Shown here one piece after another: positions 21,584-32,630 of a stretch of 64,000 nt of DNA. The stretch is from NCBI GenBank assembly GCA_951812925.1, contig OX638368.1, positions 74,558,422 to 74,622,421 on the forward strand. Reading direction: 5' to 3'. The notes below the pieces were generated by a model. That model was not told where the DNA came from. It made no database searches and saw only the letters and a program-made list of their open reading frames with translations. Position numbers and translations under genes: made by a program. The DNA is from Calliopum simillimum (lineage: Eukaryota > Arthropoda > Insecta > Diptera > Lauxaniidae). The stretch's first letter is position 1; each line of letters opens with the position of its first letter.

Positions 21584-22437
21584 CGGATAAGGGGTCAAAT
21601 ATACCCGAGGTAAGCATGCCTGTCGTAAAAGGAGACTAAAAGCGGGTGACCAGCCAGGGAGTGGAAGGGTGTAGCGTTAGACAGCGTTGCGCCTTGAAAG
21701 AAAAACCCACAATGCCCGTAACTGGCACTGACAAGGCGAGTCGATGCTGCCTTAAAAAGAGCATCATGACGAAATCCTGAAGCGTCTGACCCAGAGTGGG
21801 CAGCTCAAAGGTCAGCGTCTGTTCCAGATTGGGCGGCTGAAATTGAAAGTGAATTTCGCCACTATAGTTACAGCGCTTGCCGGATCCAGCTTTAAGCTGA
21901 TAACTTACTGCGTTTGGCGTTGCTGAGAAGATTATACTAATGACGCATGGATCGAAAAACGATGGGAAGTAACTCTCCAAGTGGTACCCACCAGAATGTG
22001 GTTAATCCACCTGCCTCGGCAGCATGCACATCGGATTTGGAGGTGCAAGAAACATGCATAGTTATGAATGATTCTCCTATAACTGAAACCAATATGGTTC
22101 GTCAAAATTTTAAATCCTTTCGATGAAAACTCGAACACGCATGTAATGTCTGAACTCTTAATGAAACAGGCAAAATACACCAAGCCGTAAGAGAACTCCA
22201 CAAATTCAACCTTGAAATTTTGAGATTAAGCGAGTGTAGATGGAACGGTGCCGGCGAATATGTACTTCCTGACAGCGAAAAATTTTTATAAGTAAAACTG
22301 CAGTAAAGGCAGTTCTGGAATGGAACCCTGTGAACGAAAGGCTCATTTGGTGCAGATTTCGAACCCCCGCAAGAAATATTACCATCTTCCAAGCATACGC
22401 GCCCACCGAGTTGGCAGAGAGAGAAACCAAAGATGAA
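21584..22437 (+). mobile_element. RTE 5' fragment, inverted relative to copy 1
   Basis: Starts CCCCTGCGG and follows the 5' region of the RTE at 41.6-40.7 kb in plus orientation, including the 5' leader and the start of the endonuclease, up to GAAACCAAAGATGAA at about 22437. Indels break the endonuclease frame, for example near 22140 and 22285. Only the N-terminal half of the endonuclease is present. Confidence 0.75.
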
Positions 22438-22639
22438 GAACGATGCGATTTAAAGAATAACAAGTAATGTTTCAAAAATATTCCTCACTTCACACCGAAA
22501 GTGTAATATAATTTTTCTATCATTATTTTCGTATGTAAAAATTACGACGCTAATGCATTTGTGACAATATGTTGTGTGTCATCAATTGTAAAAGATAGTT
22601 TTTATTTCCATAATTTACTTCAACCTAATTGTTGAATCT

Positions 22640-23040
22640 TTTATTATGACCAAAATAATGGAGTTGCATCTAATTGAACTATACTGTGGAAATTTCCGCG
22701 GAATGTAGATGTAGCAATTTAAAATCAAATCTTGAAAAGTCCTTTCAGTCGTACTGAAATTTAAGAAAACCCCCGAATTATAAGAAAACGTCCTTGGAGC
22801 CTCTAATCCGACCAAATTAATCGAGGTGCACAATATTGTGGAAGAGTACGCGAAATGAAAATGTAGCAGTTTAAAATTAAATCTTAAAAAGTCTTTTCAG
22901 TTGTACCATAGTTTAAGAAAACGTCACGCGGCTCGTGTGTGTAGTTTTGTTATTTTTTAGGCTTCGTTTTCGACCAAATTTAATGGAGTTTCATGAAATT
23001 TAACTTTACTGTGGAAAGCCACAGGAAATGCAGCTTAAAA
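22640..23040. repeat. Degenerate ~180-bp tandem repeats
   Basis: About two copies of a unit with AATGGAGTT, ACTGTGGAAA, TAGCAATTTAAAATCAAATC, TCAGTCGTACTG and TTTAAGAAAAC segments, starting near 22655 and 22830 with a partial third from about 22980. The copies are diverged. No gene seen. Confidence 0.55.
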
Positions 23041-26017
23041 CATAACTGAAGTAAATTTAATTCAGTATCAATGAAAGGATATAGGTAAATCTTGAACCAA
23101 TAAAACTAAATTTTGCCAAACTCTCAATGACCCTTTAAACTAATTTCTTCAACAAAATTGGAAAAAATTTCAGTTTATTTTTTTTAAATTTCAAAACTGT
23201 GACAAGCTCAACCACATGTATATCAGAAATTTTATGACCAGTTTGAAAATGGTAAAATGATTTAATCTATTTATTTTTAATATTTTAACTAGCTAAAAAG
23301 TTGTTGAAAAAGGAGTAAAAATTGTCTGGTTGCCGAAAGAGGGAAAAAATGTTAACCGAGCACCATTATTTTTCCTTCCCCAATTTTTCTCTCTAATATT
23401 TTAGCCCCTATTTCCACCTCTTGAGAGGGCTCACATACAAAATTGATATTTTTATCCAAATTTTGTATGGGAGCCCACTTAGGCTCTCAGAAGGCTAGAA
23501 AAATAGTTTAAACAAAGGCGGATAGGCAAAAGCCAAAAGGTGTCCGGCTTGGCATGTAATGTCCCACATAAGTACTCTTAAACATATATGTTTTGCAACA
23601 GAAGTTATAATATTTTTTTAATTTCAGGCAATACCTCAAATCACTAAGGAAAACGGAACAGTCGTATGCCCAATTACAAAAACTAAATTTTCAAACCCAA
23701 AAGTTGAAAAGGTCTTTGTAATGTAAAAATAGATATACTTACTATAAAATTGGTAATTTTATTTGACCTTTATTGATGTAAATATGTTGATTTTAAATAA
23801 TCGAGCTTAAGATCTTGTTTTCAATATATAATGTTCGAATATTTTTTGTAATTATTTGTATGTAGATCTGCTGATAATGATTTCAAAGAAGGATGGAAAT
23901 ATTCAACAACAAAAATATTAAAAACAAGACCTTAAACTCGATTATTTAAAATCATTATATGTAAAAATAAATATGTAACTTTTCGACCTTTTTTAAAATT
24001 TATATATCACTATTTCATCAAATATATATATTTTATAAGAATCTATTCGTTTAAATTAGTTATTTGACGTTACTTGATGGACTTTCATCGAGTAATGTAA
24101 AAAAGGAATCGGTACGCGTTGAGTTCCTCCTGGAGATTAATAGTAATAGTCTAAGATCTAGTAGCTCATTTGCTTTTTAAACAAAATTTAGTTTTTTCGC
24201 ATATTTGTGAATTAGGAAATATATTTATGCCAGGGTGCCGATCAAATTGCGATAACTCACGAACCGTGAGTTTTTACGAAAAAAAGATCTCTTATGGAGA
24301 GTCATATGATCGACAACAAATTCTCAGAATTTTTGGAAAAACTTGAAAAGAAATCACTAACCACAAAATTGAAGAAAAAATTTAAAAAAGTAAAACATCA
24401 GTAGGCGCACGTTTAATTACCTATTTTGGAATATTGTAACGTGCTGAAAAAATTTCTTAACATCCACTTTTAATTTCATTTAACTTTTTTTTTGTAGACA
24501 TAAAGCATGGAATACGTTTTTGTTTTAATTAATTTTTCAAATTTTAATTATTTTTCAAAATGTAAACAACTCTTGACTAATAATTTTTATTTTGACGGTT
24601 TGCCCAGAAAAAATTGGTCTGGGTAAGAATTTAAATTTTTATTTGTGATAAAACTTTTATAAATATTTACAAATATTTATAAATGTAAATGTGCTGCCAA
24701 ATCTCGTACTATGGCCTCAAAGAGTCGTAATTTTAGCTGCAGCTTTTCCCTACTCTGCGGTTAGGAACACGATGGCAACGAAAAGGCGATATTAGCAAGA
24801 AAAGACTCGTCGAATTGCTAAAAAAACTTTTGTCAAAAATCTGTGTGTACTGCAAACAGCGTGGAGCAGCTAGCCAGGAAGGATTGTTATTGAATAATAA
24901 GAAGCAGTAGTCTTGTTTAAAAATTTTGCACAATTGCTTATAAATTGTTGTTTCATTTTATTTAAAATTAATAAAAGTATTTGCTCCTGCTTCTGCACGT
25001 TGTTAACGACGTATATGATAATAATACAAATCTGTTTCAAATTAAATTTTTATATTAAAAAAAAGAAATTAAACTAGGTACGATTTTTTCATTGAAAGTA
25101 ACGTAATTGATTGGTCGCAAAATTTCAAGTGAAGATTTTGAAAAGTTGGTGAATAGTTAGAACAAATATTAAAATTGAGAATATTGAGGTAGGTCCGCAT
25201 AATGATTTTATTCTAAAGAGTTTTATATTTTTATTTTTCATATAAAAAAATAACCATTTGTGAAGTAACCTTAGAACGGTTGCGTTTAATTTAAAATTTT
25301 AACTTTATGTAAGCTTTTAAAATTGATAATTTTTAGCGATTTTTTAAGAATATATTTTATTTTTGGAGAAGGCCTAAGGTCAAAAATAAAAAATTCAGAA
25401 CTAGATACGATTTTGAAGGTTGGTAAAGAACTATAATAAAATTTACTTTCAAACAAAAATATTTAAAGACAAAAAGGGCCAAATTGGCTTTAAAAAAGAA
25501 AAAATTTTTTTTCTTTTCACTCAAAATTATTTTTTTTTTTTTTTCAAAAGCTAATATCTTTCAGCACTAACCCTGAAAATTTCATTAAAATCAGATCAAA
25601 ATCCGAGGAGCTATGAATTTTCAAACATGTGAGTATCTAAAAGTTTATTCGGACTTCATATGGCCGCCATCTTGAATTTTTTCAGAATTTTGAATAATCA
25701 TTTTACCACAGTTCATAAAAATCGGAGATGTCATCCAAAAAAAAAAATAGAAGAAAACTTTCTTTAAAAAAATAAGTCAGTTGAGTTTTGAAAATTGATA
25801 TTGATTTTTACAAAGAATTTTGAATAAATACAAGATTAGCTAAAATATTGAAAAAATTCGATGACCTAAATGGGCAGAAAGAAAGGATTTATTTTTATGA
25901 AATGCGTATAGCATTTATGTAAGAAGGTAGTCGGTTTGTCAGCAGTAGTCAACAGCCGTAGTTATCTTTTATCAGCGTTCATTATGGCAGCAAGCATCAA
26001 TTATCAGTAACCATCGT
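23041..26017. other. AT-rich sequence without a supported gene
   Basis: An inverted repeat with ~38-bp arms (23790-23827 and 23915-23952, shared core TCGAG.TTAAG.TCTTGTTTT) is the only structure noticed. A 66-codon minus-strand frame at 24733-24933 has no recognisable domain. The rest is A/T rich with no end repeats found. Confidence 0.45.
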
Positions 26018-26070
26018 GCCCTATGCTCCTCCTAGGAGTTAAAGGAGAATAGATACGTACATACATACAT
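26018..26070 (+). mobile_element. RTE 3' end with ACAT microsatellite tail
   Basis: About 33 bp match the RTE 3' terminus (CCTATGCTCCTCCTAGGAG), followed by TACATACATACAT. The full copy at 38.2 kb shows the same 3' end followed by a (TATG)n tail in the opposite orientation. This is an extremely 5'-truncated insertion or a relic. Confidence 0.65.
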
Positions 26071-26254
26071 CGTGAGTCGGCAGTTCTTTTTTAACCATTG
26101 TCGTTCGCAGTTGATCCGTTGCAAAGTAGTCGCAGTCATTATAACTTAAAGACTTTGTTTTAAAATTCGATTGTCAGCAATTTGCATTTGGGGGCTCAAC
26201 CGCTCAAAACTGATGCAAAGAAATAATAATTAACAGCAAAGGAAAAAGTGTATA
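26071..26254 (+). mobile_element. LTR end and primer-site-like start of the outer gypsy-like element
   Basis: The segment ends CAGCAATTTGCA and then reads TTTGGGGGCTCAACCGC, which has the form of a primer-binding site after an LTR (the TGGGGGCTC start is known from tRNA-Pro-primed retroelements). Gag and Pol remnants of the outer element follow on the same strand once the mariner insertion is removed. No second LTR was found in the window, so the boundary is inferred. Confidence 0.35.
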
Positions 26255-26492
26255 CGAAGGGCCTAACAAAAGTTCGCTTAGTAGAATTGAAAAAACAGTA
26301 TAAACAATTTTTTAAATTTATAACTTTTTTCTTCTGTTTGTATTTTCTCAACGTAATCGCCATTTATATTGATACATTTTTGAAGTCGATAATTTCATCT
26401 TGAAAAACAGTCTTCAAAATCGGCTTTTTTCATCATTAACCGCATTTATTATCTCCTCATTGCTGTTGAAGACTCTCCCTCTCAATTTTTTT

Positions 26493-27440
26493 TTTATACC
26501 CTTCACCAAGGGTATATTCACTTTGTCCTTCCGTTTGTAACGCAGAGAAGAAGGCGCGGCAGGTATGGAAAAGTATATATATTCTTGATCAGCGTCACCT
26601 TCTGAGTCGATATAGCCATGTCCGTCTATCTGGCTGGCTAGCTGGCTGGCTGGCTGGGTGTGCGTGGAAATACATTTTTTGGGAAAACTGACCAACATAA
26701 TTCAATGAAGTTTGGTATTCTGCCTCCGTCGTAAAAGTTAGCTCGGGGGATTGAAAATGAGCGAAATCGGTCAACGGACACGCCCACCGCCCATACAAAA
26801 AATATATTCAAAATGCAAAAATAAGAGCATTATTTGCAATAACAGAAGCAAAATACACATAAGCACTAGGGAAAGTAAGTGTAAGTTCTGAGCAAAAGCT
26901 AGGCGAATTCAAACTAGAGGGCGTGGCACCTCCCATACAAACAAAACTTTCAAAATGTTATACGGAAAGCATTTTTTGAGATAACCCAACCAAATTACAC
27001 TCAAACACTCGGATCTATAAATGCAAGCTATGCGCAAGATCTAGGTAAACTTGGACAAGAGGGCGTGGCACCTCCCATATAAGCAAAAGTTTCAAAATTA
27101 TATAATGAAATTGTTTTTTGAGATAATCCAACCAAATTTCACTCAAACACGAAGAACATTAATCATAACCTCTGAGCTTAAAGTAGGCGAAGTAGGATTA
27201 GAGAGCGTGGCACCTCCCATATAAGCGAAAGTTTCTAAATGCTATACTGAAAGGTTTTTTTAAGAAAACCTAACCGAATTTTACTCAAACACTCAGAACA
27301 GTAAATGCAAGCTCTACGCAAAATCAAGGTAAGCTCGGAGGCGAGGGCGTGGCACTTCCCATATAAGCAATTTGTTCTTATACTCTCCTAATAATATACT
27401 TGAAATGAAGTGTAGGGTATTTAGTTTTTGGCCAGGCCAA
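26493..27440. mobile_element. Dipteran dispersed repeat inserted in mariner
   Basis: Starts TTATACCCTTCACCAAGGGT and contains the motif family TATATATTCTTGATCAGCG, GAGTCGATATAGCCATGTCC and a (CTGG)n run (26629-26660), common in fly noncoding DNA. It ends near GTGTAGGGTAT, partly inverse to its start. It contains the 140-bp minisatellite. It separates the mariner WLFPK region from the C-terminal part. Family name not known to me. Confidence 0.65.
26918..27372. repeat. ~140-bp minisatellite, more than three units
   Basis: Units are marked by GGGCGTGGCACCTCCCATA at about 26923, 27061, 27204 (GAGAGCGTGG) and 27346, giving periods of about 137-143 bp. Each includes ACTCAAACAC and a GAGATAAYCCAACCAAATT-like segment. 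The last unit is truncated. Confidence 0.8.
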
Positions 27441-28273
27441 AGATACCACCCTTACTAGTTTATTTTTGGAAACAACCAGAAGTCACAAGGCGCTAGATCT
27501 GGGGAATAAGGTGCTGGACGAATTCCTTCGATGCCTGAAAGCGCAATAAAACCGGTCGTTTTTTCAACAGTGTGCGCTGGCGTATTATCATCATCATTTT
27601 GGAAATTTTTTGGTAAGCAGGTTTCAGTATACCACTTAGCAGTAACCGTCTGATCTTTTTCCAAAGGAATAGCAGCTACAAATTTCTCTCTGGTAAAGTA
27701 ACTGACATCATTACTTTTGTTGCTTTAACAGGTGGATTTGCATCTTCTGGGTTCCATACCATGGATTGTTGTTTGGTTTCAGGAAATACTTAGCAAAACG
27801 CACACGTGCCTCTTTTTGAGCATCACTTAAAATTCTAGGAACCCATAGAGCAGATTTCTTCGTGTATTCAAGGTAATTTTTTAATATTCGCGATACAGCC
27901 AAGGCATTCAAGCCCAGTTCCTCAGCAATGATTTCCTGGGTCAATCTTGGATCTTCGTCAATTTTAGACTTCACCAGCGCTACACTTGCACAATCAGTAG
28001 AAGATTTTGGGCGGCCTTCTCGTCCTCCACAGAAAAATTATCTGACTGGAATCTTCGGAACCACTTTGAAATAGTCACGAGGGATGGCACATTAACTTCA
28101 AATGCTATTTGGCATTCACTAAATATTTCCACAGGTTTGAGCTTACGTCGAAATCCAAAGAGAATAGTAAACCGAATCTCTTGCTGCGTTGGCACTGAAA
28201 TATCTGCTGACATTGTTTCACGAATTTTACGTTTTTCTTCTTTCGACCGATCTTTCTGAAAATTAAAATGATA

Positions 28274-29462
28274 AGGAGTGAGATCGAAAAAATCTTAACA
28301 CACGTTTTACCTAATAATTTTTTTTGGATGTAAAATTTAAAAATTTCTTTGATCTAGTTTTCTTTGAAAAATATTTCAGTTATTATTTTTGATGACAAAC
28401 ATGTTGATTTGTTGTGAGTTCAATCAAAATGAGTGTAGAAAAAGAAAGAAAAGTACGTCTTAAAATTATTAAAAATTTTCAAAAAAAATCCAAATTAGTC
28501 CTACCAAAAATTGGCCAAAGAATTGATGGTTTGCCAACAAACTGTTTCCAATATGATTAAACAGTTTCGGTAAGAAAACAAGGACCACATGATATTGGGA
28601 AAGCCAAAAAAATTTAAAGCATATTGAAAAGATCTCCAAACACATCTGTTAGAAAAGCTGCCCGGTTAGCCTAGTGCGCTGACTATTTAATGCGAAAAGT
28701 TAAAGCTAATGCAGGTTTGAAAACATACAAAGTCCAAAAAGTTCCAGACAGGAATGCTGCAAAAAATTTAAACGCCAAAAGTAGGGCTCGGAAATTAAAA
28801 TCGAATTTCATACAAAAATATTCATGTTGTATAATGGACGACGAAACATATGTACTGGCAGATTTTACGCAGCTTCCGGGTCAAAATTTTTATGTTGCTG
28901 ATGCTCGAAGAAATATCGAAGAACAATTTAGAATCCAAAAGCAGACAAAATTTCCTAAAAAACTCCTTGTTTGGGCTCTATAAATGCCGAAATATACATC
29001 AAAGATTGTTTGAAAAAGGACTTCTTCCTTTTATAAGAGAGCACAATGTGTCCATATATTTTGGGCCTGACTTGACATCTTGTCACTACGACAAGAAAGC
29101 TCTGGAGTGGTACCAAAGTAATAACATAGTTTCTGTACCAAGAGAGGCCAATCCTCCAAATTATCCGGAGCTAAAACCAGTGGAGAGATATTGGTCTCTT
29201 GTGAAAAGAATCTTAAAGAGCACAAAAAAGGTGACCCAAAATATCGAAGATTTTTAAAGGAGATGGGCAAACTGTTCCAAAAAGGTGTCTTACCAAAAAA
29301 GGTCCACGAGTTCATAAATAGTGGCTAGAACAATGAAAGTTATATTTTTTTCTGTAATTTGTAAAATATTATCAATTAAATAAAAAAAAAATCAAGACTA
29401 TGATCAAACGTTTTAAAATTATTGAATTTTATACATGTTAAGATTTTTTCGATCCCACTCCT
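28274..29462 (+). mobile_element. Tc1/mariner-superfamily element, TA flanks
   Basis: 26-bp TIRs start AGGAGTGAGATCGAAAAAAT on the left and AGGAGTGGGATCGAAAAAAT on the right (read inward), one mismatch. TA dinucleotides lie at 28272-28273 and 29463-29464. The 1189-bp length fits a Tc1-like element with one transposase. It sits just upstream of the mariner coding start. Confidence 0.9.
28429..29327 (+). pseudogene. Tc1-like (DDxE) transposase, degenerate
   Basis: Starts MSVEKERKVRLKII at 28429 with a helix-turn-helix containing QKLAKELMVCQQTVSNMI (after a frame change), then MDDETYVLADFTQLPGQNF (first catalytic D region), YFGPDLTSCHYDKKALEW, and NYPELKPVERYWSL with the catalytic E, ending near 29327. 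Stops and frame changes near 28500, 28580 and 28983 inactivate it. The first D and the E are visible; the second D is probably replaced, since the expected QD is read as PD or lost. Confidence 0.8.
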
Positions 29463-29515
29463 TATATCGTAAGACTATAACAAATTGTGCACACGAACTT
29501 TTGTTAGGCCCTCCG

Positions 29516-30420
29516 TAAAGTTGATGGGGTGCACCCAAGAAAAAAAAGCGTCGCAAGTCTAAAAAGTGGTGCTCTACATAACTATAACACGCGGCAGCGG
29601 GTGAAACAGTTAATTTCTAGAAGTTTTACAAAAATTACAGTCAACATGTCCCATAGAAACACAGGCGAAAATGAAATTTGACCCACGGTAGTGTCGTGTC
29701 AGATGACTTTGAAACGGTTGTCGGCGGTTCTTCTAACGTGCAGTTGTGTGTGTTGATGCGCTTACTCGCTCTAAAAGAGAGTTTTTCTAAAATAGTGCCG
29801 GAGTGTGACGGTAAAACGGTACCGATAAAAAAGTGGTTTGAAATTTTTGAATCCAATGCCGACGTACATATATGGATTAAATAAAAAACAAAAATATATG
29901 TGTTCAGGCACTCAATAAAATTACAAAAACTGCTCAGTTTCTCTTTGAGTCAATTGCGTTGAGCGCGAAAGAAAAAAAACAGAAACAGAAACATTTCATA
30001 AGTATATGCTCAAAATGAAAAAAATTGCTGCACTAGGTAATGTAAATGACATTTCTGTTTTGCGTTATTTTGACGGTTTGAAAATAAAGTCGGAGTGTAA
30101 AATTGCGTTATACGGTTCTAAGTCTTTTGCTGAGTTAATAGAGAATTATGACATTGTGGTGGGAGCATCTCCTTTTGCATTTGATATCACGTAGAAATCA
30201 AATAAAAGAGACGAATCAGTGAAAAAAACAAAAAACAATGAACACGTACAGAAAGAGCATTGTTATAATTGTGGTGCTTCAGATCATAAGAGATCAAAGT
30301 GCACAAGAGAACAAAATTTTTCGAGGGTAACAAGAACGGTTATATATCAAAAAATTGTGATCAAAACAAAAGAGTTGACAGTTCTCGCGTAAACAAAATA
30401 TCCGATAAGAGACGTTTGAA
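29516..30420 (+). pseudogene. Outer gypsy-like element, gag remnant
   Basis: Fragments include PIKKWFEIFESNADV (about 29823-29868), a segment ending SFAELIENYDIVVG (about 30120-30165) and a zinc knuckle, CYNCGASDHKRSKC (CX2CX4HX4C, about 30261-30302). Stops and frame changes separate them. The order capsid part, then knuckle, then protease is that of Ty3/gypsy Gag-Pol. Confidence 0.65.
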
Positions 30421-30620
30421 AAAAGTAAATATTAATGGTGAACAGTTTGAAAGTTTGGTGGACACTGGGGCTGATGTCTCGATTATAAAAGAAAGTGCGT
30501 ATAAAAGATTAAAAAAAAATTTAAATATTAATGGTGAACAGTTTGAGTGTTTGGTGGACACATGGGCTGATGTCTCGATTATAAATATAAGAAAGTGCGT
30601 GTAAAAGATTAAAAAAACTG
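30421..30620 (+). pseudogene. Outer gypsy-like element, duplicated protease active-site region
   Basis: Aspartic protease motif LVDTGADVSII at about 30456-30488. A 96-bp unit covering it is repeated immediately (units start 30428 and 30524). In the second unit the motif reads LVDTWADVSII, so the catalytic DTG is lost. A further protease part, with LLGFDFLNK, follows near 30770. Confidence 0.75.
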
Positions 30621-31039
30621 TCTCTGGCAAAAAGTAATTTAACTGTTTATGGTTTAGAAAATATGCCAAGTAAAGTTTTATCAAGCTTTGTTGGTACGGT
30701 GAAAGTTGATGGACTAAACATTGAACAAAAATTTTTCGTTGTGCCTGATAAAGAAATTGAACATTATGTGCTGCTAGGTTTTGATTTTTTGAATAAATTT
30801 TTTGGTCGTTGGATGAAAATGGATATTCTTTCAAACATTATTGACAAATAATAAAAGTGAAGATTGGCAAAAGTAATTTAAATGAAGCTGAGGCAGACAC
30901 ATCACCAGAGTATGCAGCAGAAATCAACAACATTATTCAAACGTATTCACCAGGAATATACAATGCAACTAGATGTTCAAATGTAATGCAGATAACTCCA
31001 GATAAGATGACAAGAAATCGTTAAGGAGCAAATAATTGA

Positions 31040-31368
31040 GTGGATTCAAAAAGGTATAATTCGATTACTCTAGCAGAGTGGTCGTGGTGAAGAAAAACGA
31101 TGGCACTTCAGAGTGTGTATCGATATACGGCAATTAAATAAAATGGTTCTGAAAGATAGTTTTCCAGTCCCATTGGTGGATGACGTGCTTGAGAAGCTAC
31201 ATAAAGCTAAGTATTTCTCTGTGATGGATCTTGAGAATGGATTTTTTCACGTCCCCACTCGTCCACTAACGGAGCTACTAAAAAAGATATGCCGTTTAAG
31301 ATGGGACAGAATGAGTTGCACGCTGTCGAGTGTCTTGAATTTGCACTAATGAATGAATCTACACATAT
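31040..31368 (+). pseudogene. Outer gypsy-like element, RT N-terminal fragment
   Basis: CIDIRQLNKMVLKDSFPVPL and KYFSVMDLENGFFHV are RT motifs 1-2 of gypsy elements. The next residues, RPLTELLKK, belong to the tether between RT and RNase H, so the part with the YxDD catalytic motif is deleted. After one frame change the tether continues until the inner gypsy-like element begins at 31369. Confidence 0.8.
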
Positions 31369-32299
31369 TGTAGTAGTATATTATGTATATATGTATTAGG
31401 CCGGGTTTCTTTGCGTACAAAAAAAGAAAAAGTTCAAATTTTTTTATTCTTGTTTCATATAAAAGTATTTGAATTTTTTCTTTTTTCGTATTGTATTTTA
31501 AAGTATTACCCACGACGTATATGAATAAGATATTAAAATTTTATTTGTTTGACCTACTCGCCGGTCTGTGCAATTTGGTTAGACACAAATAAAGTTGCTG
31601 AAAGATAAATAAAATGTTGCTATGCCAACGCTGCGTTTAATTTACTGAAAATTTTATATTAAACAGACGCAGAATTCGAAAAACAAACGTATTTAGACAT
31701 TTCGTTTGTCCGCTTTCAGCAACATTTTATCAATTTTATCAAATTCCACAGACCACAGTAACGAACTGTGTATCTTGATAAAAATATACGTCGTTGGTAG
31801 TACATCAAAATTTCAACGCAATTTACGGAGGCTCGATATTTATTTTAGACCCATGGTTTCTTGGGCAAAGTTTTTTAGAACTTTTAGTAGATTTATTTGT
31901 TGCTATACTCTTTGCCGCAAAAAAAGTTGACCCTGCCTAATATGTATATTATATTATTATAAAAAGGGGAATACATACATAAATGTATATTATCACCCTT
32001 TATTTATATTAGCACCCATTAAAAGTATAATTTATATTATAGTACTGTAATCATAGATACCCAATATACGTAACATTACATAAGTTCCGGCAACATTGTC
32101 AAATCGACATTATAAATATCGCAGTGTGGCAACATAAGTTTAAGTGTATATATCTGTCCCACTCATTCATTAGGTTATCCCATTAATTGTCACACAATTG
32201 TACAAACTCGAAAATATAAGAAAATTAATAAAAGGCGTCAGTCGTTAAAGTATAACCGAACTGAAAACACGCATTGAAAGCGTTGTGTTGTTAATTATA
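31369..32299 (+). repeat. 5' LTR of inner element, with MITE
   Basis: Matches 36717-37067 over about 330 bp, with shared segments such as AATCGACATTATAAATATCG and AATAAAAGGCGTCAGTCGTT. It is longer because of a MITE (31396-31940) and about 45 bp to its right lost from the 3' LTR. The LTRs differ at many positions, so the insertion is not recent. Confidence 0.85.
31396..31940. mobile_element. 545-bp foldback MITE in the 5' LTR
   Basis: Ends read TTAGGCCGGGT and TTAGGCAGGGT inward, flanked by TATGTA (31390-31395 and 31941-31946). The interior is an imperfect hairpin: ACGACGTATAT near 31511 pairs with ATATACGTCGT near 31786, and GGTCTGTG near 31563 with CACAGACC near 31748. No protein. Confidence 0.75.
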
Positions 32300-32378
32300 C
32301 TCGGGTACAAACTCAGAAGTGGGATCAGAGTGAAATTTTTTTTTTTATTCTTTACCAACGCAAAACAAAATTTTGAAG

Positions 32379-32537
32379 ATGGATAATTTGATTGATGCTG
32401 AAAAATATACGGTCGGCCAGCTGAAACATTGGCTTCGTAGCTTGAATTTGTCTGCAAGTGGAAACAAAGAAGATCTGGTGCAACGTATAGAAGAGGTTCC
32501 AGTTGAGCGACGCCATATTGCATCAAACATTTTTTGA
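32379..32537 (+). CDS. SAP-domain N-terminus of inner element Gag
   Basis: A 52-codon frame from ATG at 32379 contains YTVGQLKHWLRSLNLSASGN followed by KEDLVQRI, the two-helix SAP pattern (a DNA-binding fold) with the conserved L, L and G. A frame change near 32533 separates it from the rest of Gag, which starts in another frame with acidic residues and continues at 32631. SAP domains are known at Gag N-termini in some arthropod LTR elements. Confidence 0.7.
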   Translation: MDNLIDAEKYTVGQLKHWLRSLNLSASGNKEDLVQRIEEVPVERRHIASNIF

Positions 32538-32630
32538 AATAGACGCCAACAACGATGAGACTACAAAAGGAATGAAAATAATAGAAGACGCTAAAAGCGA
32601 AGACGGCGATAATAAGGAGCGAAGACTAAA

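Larger units (their letters stand above)
26300..28213 (-). pseudogene. mariner transposase, interrupted and frameshifted
   Basis: The minus strand starts MSADISVPTQQEIRF at 28213 with helix-turn-helix segments, continues through LTQEIIAEELGLN and the WVPRIL..AQK linker region (27974-27711), DDNTPAHT (catalytic region), YSPDLAPCDFWLFP (the mariner signature) at about 27480, and, after the insertion, a C-terminal part with LRGRVFNSNEEI (26494-26300). At least three frame changes plus the insertion make it inactive. The D,D34D residues cannot all be confirmed. Confidence 0.8.
26255..29515 (-). mobile_element. mariner element with two nested insertions
   Basis: Ends share GGGCCTAACAAAAGTTCG in inverted orientation (26259-26276 and about 29494-29511) and are flanked by TA (26253-26254 and 29516-29517). 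Removing the dipteran repeat (about 26493-27440) and the Tc1-like element (28272-29462) leaves about 1.1-1.3 kb, normal for mariner. It lies in the leader of the outer gypsy-like element. Confidence 0.75.

Noticed and set aside
24733..24933. Possible small host gene
   Set aside because: 66 codons, no recognisable domain and no supporting splice or promoter signals.
26918..27372. CRISPR-like array
   Set aside because: Units are ~140 bp and similar throughout, without spacer-repeat alternation, in a eukaryotic TE setting. It is a minisatellite.
31383..31990. 8-bp ATGTATAT repeats as TSD of the insertion in the 5' LTR
   Set aside because: The MITE ends (TTAGGC) lie inside these repeats and have their own TATGTA duplication; the ATGTATAT pair more likely explains a deletion in the 3' LTR.
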